Positions 1-12,316 of a DNA stretch of 64,000 bases are shown here, piece by piece. The stretch spans positions 17,169,029-17,233,028 of the forward strand of contig OX467083.1 of the NCBI GenBank assembly GCA_950106755.1, given 5' to 3'. The stretch comes from Climacium dendroides (lineage: Eukaryota; Streptophyta; Bryopsida; Hypnales; Climaciaceae). The notes below the pieces were generated by a model. It was not told the DNA's origin, searched no databases, and saw only the letters and a list, made by a program, of their open reading frames with translations. How positions within the stretch are numbered: position 1 is the first letter of the stretch; every line of letters begins with the position of its first letter. The position numbers and the translations under genes are program-made.

Positions 1-330
1 AAAATCCACTTCTCAACCACTCATGCAACACGGGGCCTAACGGCGAACCAAAAGCCCCTTCACATCCCCCTTCCGAAGCCTCTTTCCTTCATTATTGAAG
101 CACCGTGGCAAGGAACTGTTCATGATCCGAAAACCCACGAGGGCTGCTGATCCTGCTTTAGTACAATTGCTCTGCAACTGCAATTGTACTCCCACTGCAC
201 TTGCCGAGATCGATCGGACACAACAATTCACATCGGTTTTTCTCGTCACACGGACAACACGGATCGGGAAGCATCCCACAGTCCACTTCTGCAACGCAAA
301 CGAACACACTGACATGGTTACGACGACAAT

Positions 331-337
331 GCTATAT
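331..337 (+). promoter_or_regulatory. Candidate TATA box of the ferritin-like gene
   Basis: A TATATAG motif lies about 300 bases upstream of the ATG of the ferritin-like gene at 630, in otherwise balanced-composition DNA. The spacing would give a 5' leader of roughly 265 bases. Within that leader a unit containing 'ggagccatttgg' occurs twice in a row (about 578-612). This is assigned from motif and position only. Confidence 0.35.
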
Positions 338-629
338 AGAGAGAGGAAACTCCTCCACTAAAGTCAAAATGCGCATCATTCATCTCCAAGCTAGTTTCAC
401 TTTGGGGGTGTCAAGTTCACGATTTCAGTTGGGGAGTCTCTGTACGTTATGTGCTTCTGAATCCAGCATTTCGCGATTCTGAACCAAGGAATGTAGTGGG
501 AGTGTTGGATCCCTAGAAGTTCGAAATCACGCTGCAATTTGATACCCCTGTTGAAGCAACTTCGCCACCCAGCTTGTTGGAGCCATTTGGGCACCCTGTT
601 GGAGCCATTTGGCCAGTTGATCTGGAATC

Positions 630-1914
630 ATGATGTTGATGACGGTATGCGTGGTGGTTGCAATTAGCGCAGCATTGGCCTCCGCAGTGCCCATCCCCGG
701 AGAGAGCGATCTCTACAACAGCTACAACGGCACTGCGGCGCCCTATCCCGGGAACCAAACGGGGCCCATTCTCCCAACCACAAATGGCACGGGCTACCCC
801 GACGACCTCTTGTTCCGCAACTTGCTGGCGGCCGAGTGGGTGATCTTCTCCTTCTACCAGCAAGGGGTCGAAGCTTTCACGCCCTCCAATTTCACGGACG
901 CTGGGTTTCGGCCTTCGACGTGGTCGCGCATTGCCGAGATTCGCGACAACGAAGCCGGGCACCTGCTCATCTTCCAGAACCAGCTCTCGAACGCGTCCAT
1001 CAAGCCCGGACCCTGCGTCTACGATTTCGGATTCGGGAAAGATGTGGAGGACTACCTCGCGCTGCAGACCATCATCGAAGAGTCCAGCATGGCGTTCCTC
1101 ACGGGGCTCATCCTGCAGGCAAGTCAACTCAAACCATAAAGTCTACCAAATCCTGATGTGCCAAACAATAAAGTGAACCGGGGACCTCCGCTGCAACATG
1201 TCACTATTGGAGATACCGCTGCAAGTTGTGACTAATAGAGACATCGGAGATCTAGGAGTGCATTTGTATATTGCAGTGGAATTCCCGATTCGACATTCTG
1301 ACTAGTCATTTCTTTCACTTGACCACCAAGTGCCCCATTTCTTTCGCTCTAACCCTCACCACTGCCAATTCTCACTGCAGGCGAAGCAGCATACCTCCAG
1401 GGCGGCTCTCGTCGCCATAGCCGAAGTCGAAACGCGTCACTTAACGTGGGGTTTGATCGATGTCTGGGGCGTCAACCCTTTCGGCGGCCCCGCAGAGACC
1501 ATCTTCCCCTACGCAAACCAGATCCTCGAAACCACCAACCGCTTCATCGTCCCCAATTCATGCCCAGAACAGAATCCCATCTACCCTTACCCACGACAGA
1601 ATCTCCCACAGCTGGGACACGCCTCAAGCCCTAAACCCCTGGCGCCAGGTTCGAACATCACGTTCACGTACGCCAATGCCTCGCATGTGCCGGCGTTTCG
1701 GAGCGACCGCACGTACTATGCCGTGTTTTTCCATGGACTCGTGAATATCAGCGTGAAGTTCGATCCGCAAACGAATTCTTCTACTGTGCCAAAGGAGTTC
1801 GAGAATAAGGGGATTATTTTGGCTGTGATTGCGGACAAGGAAGGGGCGCCGCGAGAGGATTCCGTGGTGGCAGGGCCGTTGTACATCTTGTTGCAACCGC
1901 CCGGGCTTCTTTGA
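630..1914 (+). CDS. Secreted ferritin-like (Rds1-type) protein, two exons
   Basis: The CDS is 630-1118 joined to 1381-1914, 340 aa. Residues 1-19 form a signal peptide. Several N-glycosylation sequons (NGT, NQT, NFT, NAS) fit a secreted protein. The body has a ferritin-like di-iron pattern: Glu69 in helix 1, ExxH at Glu108-His111, Glu150/151 in helix 3, and ExxH at Glu180-His183. The C-terminal part has the FGGPAETIFPYANQIL and YPYPRQNLPQL stretches that I associate with fungal stress-response Rds1 proteins, where nutrient or stress induction is known but the reaction is not. The intron has a GC donor in a strong context (CAG/GCAAGT) and a normal CAG acceptor, and only this splice keeps the frame across 'LILQ-AKQH'. 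A plant desiccation-related ferritin-like protein is the alternative, but the C-terminus looks fungal-type. The family call is firm. Function and origin are inference. Confidence 0.87.
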
Positions 1915-3894
1915 GCTTCAGTCTGGGAAGAACCGCGTCTGTCGGTGTAGAATTGATATAGTGTCGTTCTTGAGAGGATTTTAAGGCACAAACATACTTA
2001 GTTTTTGGATATAATTGTATGAGCAAGTTATGAATTGTTGAAGGTAGAATTAGTGGGGTTGCAATGGCGAGCATAGATTTGCTCTGAAGTGTGAGGATTG
2101 CATGATCTGCAATTTATCATCTCATTCGGAAGAGGCTTCGGATGTGATAGGATTCAGAGGTCTTTCTTTTTGTACGTGTTTGGACGATGCTTGCATTGTA
2201 AATGCGTATCTTTCAACGCATAGGAATGGAACCACTGTACAAATGAGTTTCCTACCTTTTGAGGTGTATTCTCGTAAAAGAGCTTGTTTGCGTAATGGTG
2301 CTCGACCGAACCTTGAGCTATAGTTTTGCAGTTTGGTTCACATAAATAAGACCCAATTTTAGGGAGTTCTAAGTAGGGAGTTTCATTTCCCTGTCTTGAG
2401 CCTCTTCCAGAAAGATTGGGTTGGTAGACCTTTTCTTCCTGTGACCGGTCTCCACTAGCCATTAAGTTAGAAGCTTATCAATTCACAACACATGATTATG
2501 TATTTGGATTTTGCATTGACTTTCAAACTTAATTATTGACTCTTGGTGGAGAATAATTCTTTTTCGTCTTACCTTGAATGCGCATATGGAGGAGGTTTTG
2601 TTTTTGACCGGATGGATGTTTGAGAGACGGATAGGCTGGGTCAAGCGCCCTCTTGCAGACTTCAGCATTTTGTGAGGTGGTAAACAATTGACTGGGACTT
2701 CAGATGTTACAAGTGTCCGTCACGCATTGATTTAGATAAAAACACTTGTGCAAGGAGTTCATTATTTGCCCCAGGAAATTCCATTAGAATAGGTTGAGTG
2801 TAAGTCAAAGCTAAAGCATTATTGTAAAAACATACATCCTATGCCAGACTTGCGCAGAGCGTAACATGCACTCGCTTCCGTAACCAAACTCCAGATTGCA
2901 GTTATCTAGTACGTCGTACATGCGTGTCCAGCACGACTGGCAGTACACACAGGAAGGTTTCACCTGAACGTTATTCAGTATCTGAGAGCTGTAGGTCCGT
3001 TATTTTCCGAATTCTGTCACCTACAGTAGAAAGATGCAGTCGTGCGGCCATGGTCTGCATTGGGCGGTTCATGTTGGAGCATATTCACACAAATCTGCAA
3101 TACCACATCATCTCAAACCTTTATATCTGCAACCCATGACCATTCAGCAGAGGGGTGTCCGATTGTTATATGGAATATAAGTTGGAACCGATGACCACTG
3201 TCCACACAAAGAGGGGGAAGGAAACAGCTACAACGAGAGCACCATCTTGAAGGTCCATCAGAGCTCAAGAACGTAGACAAGGGTTAACTTTTTCCACAGC
3301 ATCTCCACCTATCCCTTCCTAGATTTGGACTACAGGTTTCTCAACAATGTCAGCTACAAACAACACTAGAAAATCAAAAATCCAAGCCGAGTAAACATGA
3401 ACTTCATACATTCAGAGACTAAGAGTCCAGAAATATCGGTTTGATACACTGCATGTGTTGAGAATCGAACTTGAGATATCTTTACTCCAGCAAACTTTTT
3501 TACACTTGAAAGTACCCAAAGATACCGTAAAATTATAGTTTAGGCGAGATGCTAAACCAGATTCTTCTGTGTATATAATCCACCACCCTGTGTCCGCTTC
3601 AAATGAGTTCCCACACGAGGCTTCTCCTGAGCTTGTGTACACCAAGGCATGGCGGAAGTCCTTTACCGAATCCTAAAGATTAAGCGTCTAATTATCTTAC
3701 ACCTTTATGTACAAGGTCACTAACCTCCTCACACCCAGGGGGAACCTCTGGCAGTAGACAAAATCCACACTGATATATAAACAAACTATGGTTAATTCCC
3801 CACCACCTTGTGCTCGAGAAAGTAGCACGCACCTAGAAGAAGAAACATTCCTGAAAACCAAAAAAAGGGAAGGGAAACCTGGATGGTTATCTCT
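1915..3894. other. Intergenic, no gene recognised
   Basis: This gap lies between the ferritin-like gene and the 3' end of the convergent HSP20-like gene. The open frames are short (under about 105 codons), lack recognisable motifs and overlap on both strands. The first few hundred bases are probably the 3' untranslated region of the ferritin-like gene. Nothing else is supported. Confidence 0.6.
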
Positions 3895-5238
3895 CTACTG
3901 AACAGAGACGGTGAACCCACCCACCCAAGACCCCCCACTCCTGAAAAAGTCTTGAGATCCGGTTCTTTGAACGTTCAAGGCTTGCGTGCAACTGGCACTC
4001 CTCCGTCGTGGACTGCCGAAGCTCTCCAGATCCTCCAGCACCTCGTTCTGCAGCTTCTCAAGATCGACCTCCGATTCAAAGCTTTTTCTGGGGCTAGGGC
4101 TGCTGCTGCTGCTCCGAGGCGAAGACCGAGTCCTCCTTGGACTTCCAAAGCTCTCCAGATGCTCCAACACCTCACGTTGCATTCGTTCTTCTTCCGTTTC
4201 GAATTCATATTCTGAGTCGCTGCTGTTAGCATCCATGTCCGCGTCTCCGTCGTTCTTCCCTTGGGACTCCAGAAGATCGTCGTTGCAAGAGACCAAGATC
4301 TTGGGGATGGTCACGGACAGAAACTCCTGCTCGTAGCTCGCCACGGACTTCTCGGGGACGGTCGTAGGAGGCAGACGAAATCTCCACAAATTCACCTAAA
4401 ACACGCACAACCATCAAATTGTCAGGCTCCACCGATTCAAAATCTTTCAAGCACCGATTTGAGCACCCAACCTCTTCAGATTTCCTTTCTCTAAACTGAC
4501 ATTCTAAAAAGATCATGCACAATGGTCACACAACTCAAAACCATGTCGTCGAGAAGAAGCTCGTGACCCCAGGTTGTAAGATCAAAGACGTTTGACTGTA
4601 GTAAGAGAAATCCGACTTTGCCAAACGAAGGTTCAAAACACCCGACGTCTGGGAATGGACATAACTTTGTTAGATACCTATTGAGCTCACAAGTATAATC
4701 GTCCTGATCTTGAAAGAGGACATAACATTTTTGTCCCCCTATGACGACAAAAAAAAAGTACTAAAAAAATAACCCGGTATCATGTCAAAAGAACACAGCA
4801 CATGGCATGTAAACCTTAAAGACGCATGTCAAATCAAACCAGTTGAGATACTTGTGAAAAATCATCATTCTCTGGATCTGGCTCTTCAAGTACTGATCTA
4901 AAGTGAGAAAAAAAAAACAAGGTTCACGAGACGATACTGACCTCGGAGACTTGGCCAGCCTCGTTATTATCGACTCCTCGGACGAGCACCTTGGTGGCCC
5001 CAGGCACAATCTCCAGCACTTCCACCTTCACCTCGTCCACAAGTGCACCGGGAAGCCGGACTTGGAAGCGGTAGCAGTCCCGAGACTCCACCACACTCAC
5101 GGGCGTCTCGGCGTGAAGGGGAAGCTCCAGCACACGAGAAAACAAGTGAGGCATCCGCTTCAGCTTGCTCAGATCTCGAGGAAGAGATGCTGCCGCGATG
5201 GTGGGCCGGCATCCGTTCAAGAGGTCCATTGCATCCAT
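3895..5238 (-). CDS. HSP20-like / alpha-crystallin-domain protein, two exons
   Basis: The CDS on the minus strand is 5238-4942 joined to 4395-3895, 265 aa, with a GTCAGT donor and a TTTTAG acceptor. The frame closes as ...GQVSE-VNLWRFRLP.... I chose the ATG at 5238 (MDAMDLL...), since the frame upstream offers no ATG. Residues about 40-95 (ESRDCYRFQVRLPGALVDEV...) and 100-130 (LWRFRLPPTTVPEKSVASYE...LSVTIPK) make a small-heat-shock alpha-crystallin fold of the divergent plant HSP20-like class, not a cytosolic class I or II sHSP. The C-terminal ~100 residues are low-complexity and charged (Ser/Arg/Glu rich) and hold a duplicated motif VLExLESFGSPRR. The likely role is protein binding or chaperoning; some plant members of this group work in nuclear complexes, but this one cannot be assigned. 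No I-X-I tail motif is seen. An additional upstream non-coding exon cannot be excluded. Confidence 0.82.
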
Positions 5239-6606
5239 TGGAAAAAGGTACTGGGAATGAATGGTGTGTACGATCTGCACATATATGGAAGTCGACCCGC
5301 CGACGTTACAATCAAAGTTTCCAAAGGGTATCTATCGCCCATTATCAAACCCACAATTGTAGTTCACGGTTGTGCAGGGTAACGCTGTTGCAAAAGCAAA
5401 AGCAAGTATGAAGACGAAAAGTCAACGAAAGCTGGACTAATTGGGGTAACCGTAGGCGAGACATTGTGGATACGATAGCCACCAACACCAACTAACTAAT
5501 CACACCCCTCTAGAGGTGATCTCCCGCACAGACAAGAAAACAAAAGCCTCCACTCTACAACGGTCTTTTTCCAACAAACAGGCGACTCTGTTTCCAACGG
5601 GTTTGAGTGGTAACTTGAAACTTGAAACCGAAGGAACGAGAAAGGTAGTTCGAGTTGCAGAAAGATATTAATGCCGGCCTACAGAATTGCGATGACTACA
5701 AGATGAGACTCCACGGTCAATTTCAAGCAAGGTCAGAGAAAACACACAACCTTGCAAAAACCTCTCACTCCGAACGAAAGCTTCAAGCACTCCCACTCAG
5801 TACATACGAGAGAATCATCTGCCAAACCACTAACCCAGGGGATTTCAACCGCAAGTACCTCTTCTCCAAACTCACAAAACCTTCTGGGACCATTAACACT
5901 AGATCGCTCAAGAACAGCGGCAAACTTGGTGCACACCTGAAATTGAGAACAATCAACCCCTGCTAGCGAGATAAAAGCTCCAACTCCACACCTACAAATT
6001 CCACACAACAAATCAACTCCAAATCTCCCCAATTCATTACAAGTAACACCAAGAACACCAAGATTACCGAGAAAAACAAGAAAAACAAGAAAAATAAGAA
6101 TACCAGGAATAACCAACCCCTGTGCCTCCTCCACAAACCCAACACCACCTGAACCTCGAGCAAAAAAACTCAACACACTCCCAAACGAAAAACCGGGCAC
6201 TCACCCTCACAACCTCGACCTTCACACGCATTATAGCTCCAAATCTGCCATCGTGCTTCACACCGCAACACGTTCCAACGTTCATGAAAGTAGCCCACGC
6301 TTGTTGGAGTTGGGTGCGATCTAAGATACGCAAAGGTCAGTAATCTGGATACCGAATGAGTTTGTGAATTTTTTCTGTCTCTCTGTACGTGTGTCTAACC
6401 GATCTTGGTGCAACAACTGACACAATCGCCGACTTTGGGAAAGAGAGGAGAGAGACGATGGTGTTGAAAAAGCAAAAGTTTCCAGTTCCCTGGGAAAGGG
6501 ACAATTGGTGGGGTAAAAAAAGAAAAGAAAAAGAAGGAAGAAGCACCTTCAGTTACCAAAAATTTCGCCCTGAGTCAGCCGAGTTTCATGGGGACCCTTT
6601 CACTTG
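5239..6606. other. Upstream region of the HSP20-like gene
   Basis: Probable promoter and leader of the minus-strand HSP20-like gene. It contains long A- and C-rich stretches on the plus strand (about 5960-6200). These produce a hydrophobic 155-codon minus-strand frame (5733-6200) rich in Phe, Leu and Val, which looks like a composition artefact. No conserved protein motif is visible. Confidence 0.5.
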
Positions 6607-7288
6607 ATTACGGTAAGCACCAACAAAATAATAAGCCAATTCGGCATGGTTCCATTCTTATAATTCCATTGAATTTTTTTACGGTCTTTCTGGTAGTCAA
6701 AAAGGAGATTTTAGATTTTCTTAGCATGCATCATAGTTCGGGAAACTTTTTGAGTTTTACCGGCTAATTTCCTTCAATTCTCATATTGAACCGGATTTTC
6801 CAGAACTGAGTCCAGTTATTTTCTCTATTTTTTACTCAAAATAGAAATTTTATAGATTTTTGCACCGGTTTTTTGCCGATGTTTTCAAATTGCAACCGGT
6901 TTTTTTCCCAATTCCTCCGGCTAACTTTGAACTAGCCGCCGGTTTTTTCCGAACATTGGCATGCATTTTTTGAACACCTTATGAATAACATATGAATTTT
7001 CAAAGGGCTTAAAATAGGTATTTCTAAAACTAACACTAAACTCTTATGTCTCTCCTCTCTTGGAGAGTGACATTTTTGGATCAATTCAAATTGGAACATT
7101 CATTACATAAAAATAGGATGTAGATAATTCACAACTTGTTTTTAAGGTAGTTATTTTATTTTTATTACAATTGATTACCTTGTATCTTTTAATATTCCAC
7201 AACTTACCACTTGTTTAATGTATTTATCATAATCGTATTATAGATAGTTTGCTTTACTTCTAATAAACTTAGAGTTTTAAGAAATTAT

Positions 7289-7440
7289 AATTCCTAGTTT
7301 ATAACTCCTAGTAAATTTGGAGTTCTAAGACTCTTAGTTTATAACTCCTAGATTATAATTCCTTGTTTATAATTCCTAATTTATAATTCCTAATTTATAA
7401 CTCCTAGTTTACTTGGAGTTCTTCGACTATCTAAAATTAT
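7289..7440. repeat. Short tandem repeat of a TTTATAACTCCTAG-like unit
   Basis: Variants of a 13-15-base unit (tttataactcctag, tttataattcctaat) recur about seven times. They are flanked by two copies of a 'tttggagttct'-like segment that is partly the inverse of the unit. This is visible directly. No function is suggested. Confidence 0.6.
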
Positions 7441-10400
7441 AAATGTGAAAATTTGTCAAGTGTTTGAACAAGCCAAAATTGTATTGATTCTAGTTCAAAA
7501 CTAAATTTGCAAACATGAGGTCATAAATTTAAAGAACAATTTTTTTTAATCACCATGTAAAAAGAACCTAGTTTCAAATCCATTCCAACAAGTAGTATCC
7601 CAAAATTAATAACATTTTGCTTCTAATCAAATTCAGAAGGCATTTTGAAATTTTTCTTTTCAAAGTTTATAACAAGATATTGGTAATAGCATTGGTGAAT
7701 CTAACTGTATGTTGATAATCCTTTTATACTTTAAATGAAATTGCCTTTGAATGTTTCATTTGTCCTAAAATAAATAAATAATATATTTGAGCTTTTCTAA
7801 GCACTAGCTAGGGTCAGTACCTCGAAATTGGTCACTAATTTGATGAAATAGTGGTAAATAATCCTTCTCGTTAGAAACAAATTATTAAAAAAATCACACA
7901 GAGAAAGTTACATATAAATTCATATGTCAAATAAGACAAACCAACTTGTAATAGGCAACCTACTAAATGCAACCCACTAGTTAGGAAATGACCCATTACA
8001 ATTTTATGTCAACCCATGACCAAAAAAAATTGCAATAAATAAAATTTGAGCTAATTAAGTTGAAATCATTGGTCACAATTAATGCCTGGGGTGATGGCGA
8101 AGGAGTTATTGGTGATTGTAGTAGGAACTTCCACTACCTTTTGACTGTAAATTCATGACAATTACTAACTTTTTTATTCCTCCATGGCATAGCCATGCTA
8201 GGAAATATTGTGACTACTTTAGATGGTAAAATGGCTATTATGGGTACACTTTTGGGTGATTTGGGGCGTAATCTAAAGACTCTTTGGAGCCAATTGGGCA
8301 GCTCACTTCAAATTCATACCTTGTCAAAAAAAATTCAATTACTCTCTTCATTTCTCACATTTGTCTTTATATTGAAAAAAAATTAATTAATTTTTTTAAT
8401 AATGTCAGCAAGGCAAACTAGTCATTCTGCTTGTCACAAGCTAATTTACCTTAATGTCTACTATGAAAATTGTTGTAAGGTACGTTCACATTTAATGTTA
8501 AGGGTGATGTTTGTAATGTGAATCCAGTCTAGATGTAGGTCTAAATTCAATCATAAGACCCTCAATAACAACACTATTTAACACCGAGTGCAACCATACC
8601 TTTATCCTATATTTAAATAAATAAATAAAATAAGGCTTGCACCCTAGGTCAGCTTGTCACAATTAAATTGCACCCCTAATTCTTGGAAATCTCCAGATCC
8701 GTTGATCTTCGCCGGATTCTGTCCGTGCACATATAAATTGTACTGTGTTAGTATATTATACGAATACGATATATACTATAAATACCAATACGAGTACGAT
8801 ACCTCCTTGATTCGTCGCAATCCCCTTCATTTCAGTAAGAGTAAACCTGCCATTTACCAAAAATCAGACAACAAGTAATTGTCGCAATTTCGGAACAATA
8901 ATCACACAATTCAACTATTGATTCAATTTGATGGGAACAAAAATTTTGTATCACTAAACAATGACCCCTCTCACATTGTGCAGTGGAGGGGTGCAAAGAA
9001 TTTTCAACCATTAAATTTCAACTTCATTACCTTTAAATTGCAATATAAATTTATAAGGAGAATTCTTTTTTGGCATACTACTTTTCAAAAGTGAATCTTA
9101 ACATGACATTTAATAATCATATCAAATTTTCAAAACATGCAAGTCTCTATATTCATGAAGAGAAGGATTTGAATTTTGTTTGTGCAATGATTGGCAAGTT
9201 TACTTTATATTGTTTCCTTCATCCTAAAAAGATCCGGATCAAACTTAAATGTGACAAATATTTGGGATAGTTTTCACTTTTTTTTCCCCCAATGTGTGGA
9301 GACTATGGTAGTGAGTATTATTTTCGATGTCTTGATGTTGTCAAAAAAAACTATAGGACATACATGTATCTACTCCATAATGTTTTGACATACATCTATA
9401 TTTGTATTCATGGGTAGAGACATGTACGTCAAAAAATGATGGGTAGATATATGTAAATGTTAACTCCTAAACATCCAAGGGTCTTCTTTAGAATTGATGA
9501 TTTGGGGAAAATCGTCATAAAGCACTGTTTGGAAGAATATTGTAGGATTGATATACAAATAAAAATCATAGATTTTGAATTATATGGGATATGTTAATTG
9601 GAGTTTGAGTGCTCATACTTAGTGTCAGAAGTCAAATTAACATATTCCACCATCCCATATGTATAGAAAGAGCTTCACTTTGCTAATTGAAAACTCTTAA
9701 AACAAATTGGAAACACATTTGAAGCTATGCAAGGTAGTTCTCAATGGATTCAAAAAGAATTTTTTCTCTATATTTCAATTCTCAAGAAAGAGAAAAAGAT
9801 CTTTAAATTATAAACTTTGCTTGACTCTCCCTCTTGGCGAACCAGGGAGGATTGACCCATATATTGCCCCATGGTTTTATCCCTACAGAAAATACTAAAA
9901 AAATTTATTTTACCGCATGTGATAAAAATCTTGAATTTTGAATTCATATTTGCAATAGAAGGCCCTACATAATATGGAGAAATACAAAATTGAAGGGGGA
10001 CAAAATAGGGGGGGGGGCAATTTTTATTACATTTACCCTTGATTGATGGGTCAATCCCATGGGTCAATCCTCTTGGCGCGTCGCGTCAGTCGTGTGGGCG
10101 GGAGTTGGACTGACAGACCGCGGTGAGTCTTGAAAATCGCATGGCAAGTCCCCACTGACCGACTGACCGACCGTCCGTCCGTCCGTCCGTCCCCATCTGC
10201 TGAGTCTGCCGTGGGGATGGGACCACTTGCCGCCCAACAGACGGCCCAAGGACCTTGGACCCTGCTTCCTCGGGGGATTGAATTATTCTTCGAACCCAAG
10301 GCCCACTGTAGTAGTACTGTACTACTCTTCATCTACAGTAAAAGATTTTTATGGGCTTTGCCCCTCAGATGTGGGAGAGTGCAACAGCCAGTCACCACTC

Positions 10401-10669
10401 GACACGTCAGTACTCCAGCCTTCTTCTAATCCACTTACTTAAAAGGTCGCGCCATGAATCCATGACTGAATGGGGAAAGGTCTCTATTTTAAAATTTAAA
10501 ATTCTATTTTTTAAAATTTGAAAATTTGAAAACAAATGGAGATTCATTGCAAAAGAAAGAATACACATTAGCTAAGCCCCATAAGGTTGGACAAAAAGGT
10601 TTGCTATCTTTATTTATAAAGGGGAGACATACCTAGCAATGGTACTTAACCCTTTAAATGTTGTGTTGG

Positions 10670-10875
10670 TGATAGTGGAAATCAACCCTTTTGGAACCAT
10701 GTGACATCATGTAGTTTTAAAAAAACCAAAAAATTATCATTGGAAGTCAAACGATTGTAGAAGGTTTCCCCTTTCCACCCCTAATTCTGAGGATGAATAG
10801 TTGCATTTCTGTCCTACAGAGGAGAATTCCTTGTCAGAAAATGTGTGCCTTGACGTTTAAGGATGAATGGTTTGA
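10670..10875. repeat. Repeat family A, dispersed copy
   Basis: Shares the ordered string of motifs seen in the 13.2-kb tandem copies: 'gtggaaatca', 'cattggaagtcaaac', 'gtagaagg', 'gatgaatagttgcatttctg', 'tcctac' and 'gacgtttaa'. It is diverged but collinear. Confidence 0.65.
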
Positions 10876-12170
10876 AAGTTCAAAAGTTATATAGGCAAAT
10901 ATAAATGAAACATGTGTTGAAAGCAATAGTGGCATGTCAAGGCCCACCAATCACAATCAAGAATCTATTTCTCATGTCTAGTAGAGTATTGACATGTAGA
11001 TGTAGGAGTAATAGTATTCTAATATTGTCACTTAGAGATTTTAATATTTTTCAAGCAACTAAGTTTAGATTAAAAAACAATCCTCAAGATCATATCAAAA
11101 GAGACATATAAAAAAAAACATATTCGTTTGGGTAGAGATACTTGCATTTAGTGTTGGTTGTTCACATTGGGGACAAACCCTTCTAATCTCTACCAATAGG
11201 ATCAATAGGGTGATACATCAGAATTTTCATATTTTAATCAATAGTAATCAATACAAATCTAATAGAGGATTCTTGCCATTACAAATTGTATGAAAAAAGA
11301 TACATCCAAAAATAACACATCTTCATTTATGTAGAGACCATACATGTGATTAGCTACTTGTTAAATTAAACGCTTCCTCAGCTTGAATCAATGAATAAAA
11401 TTCCAAATATAAACATCTACACTTTAAAATTTGTCTTACACATAAGGTATTCTTTACCACCAATCAGATACTTAGTAAGTGAAGGTCTGATTCGGCAATC
11501 AAGTGCTAAAATTGAATTTCCACATCAAAATTTTGAGGGGTTCACATCACCTGGCACCAATCACAAGATGACATGTAACACCTTTTTCTTTTTAATAACA
11601 AAAATGACTTAATTTATGCTGAATTTGTTAAGATAACCCAATTAATGGTGGGGGACATGGAAGAGTGCCCTTGAAAACGGAATTTCTTTGCAAAGAACAA
11701 ATTAAGTTACATCTCGGAAAGAATTGTTAACTTAACTTAACGCGGAGCACTCACTGTTTGGAATTTAGACTACTGGACTGGTAATACATTAATTAGTCTG
11801 GTATCATGTAATTTACAAATTTACAATGAGTTGTTTAATAGATACAAGATTTTTTTTGCCTTCAACCATGATATTTTAATATATCTCCGGAAGCGGCTTT
11901 ACACTTTTCTTTTCTCTTTCTTGAAACACATGGTCAATTTCCACTGAATGAGGAAAAAGGTAAGGCTTTACACTTTACAGTGCCTGCTGCGTGGTAACAA
12001 AAATGTGCAACAGACTAACCTAGAGTGAAATGCGGAGTGTGTCCTCTAATGTCACTTTAACACTTTTTTTCTTTTAATGATAAAAATTATTAATGGTCTA
12101 ATGGAGTGGTTGTTGTCATTATTTAACCCCTACTAATATATAATATTTATTGTTTGGGGTTGTTACGTAC

Positions 12171-12316
12171 TAAGGGCGGGCTTCCATGTGGAGTCGGGGC
12201 CGGTGGAGCTTGTCAATCATTCGTCAAATGGATGTACTTGAAAAATGGGGAAGTCCATTTGACTAATGATCGGTAGGCTCCACCGGTCCCCGACTCCACA
12301 ACCAAGTCCGCTCTAA
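12171..12316. mobile_element. Tourist/Harbinger-type MITE with TAA target duplication
   Basis: The 140-bp element at 12174-12313 is one imperfect palindrome. Left end GGGCGGGCTT and right end (reverse complement) GAGCGGACTT are followed inward by arms 12188-12232 and 12254-12299, which pair almost throughout, with a ~21-base loop. A TAA trinucleotide flanks both sides (12171-12173 and 12314-12316), as expected for PIF/Harbinger transposition. There is no coding capacity. High arm identity relative to the surrounding repeats suggests it is younger than its neighbours. Its RNA would fold into a long hairpin. Confidence 0.82.

Noticed and set aside
5733..6200. 155-codon minus-strand frame with hydrophobic stretches, possible membrane protein
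   Set aside because: Composition follows from A/C-rich low-complexity DNA. There are no conserved motifs, and three overlapping frames are equally open.
9588..9662. Imperfect inverted repeat around 'atgggatatgttaat'
   Set aside because: Arms have mismatches and different lengths, and no target duplication is visible. AT-rich DNA gives such pairings often.
10170..10192. Regular spaced short repeats as a CRISPR-like array
   Set aside because: It is a simple CCGT microsatellite without spacers, in a eukaryotic genome.
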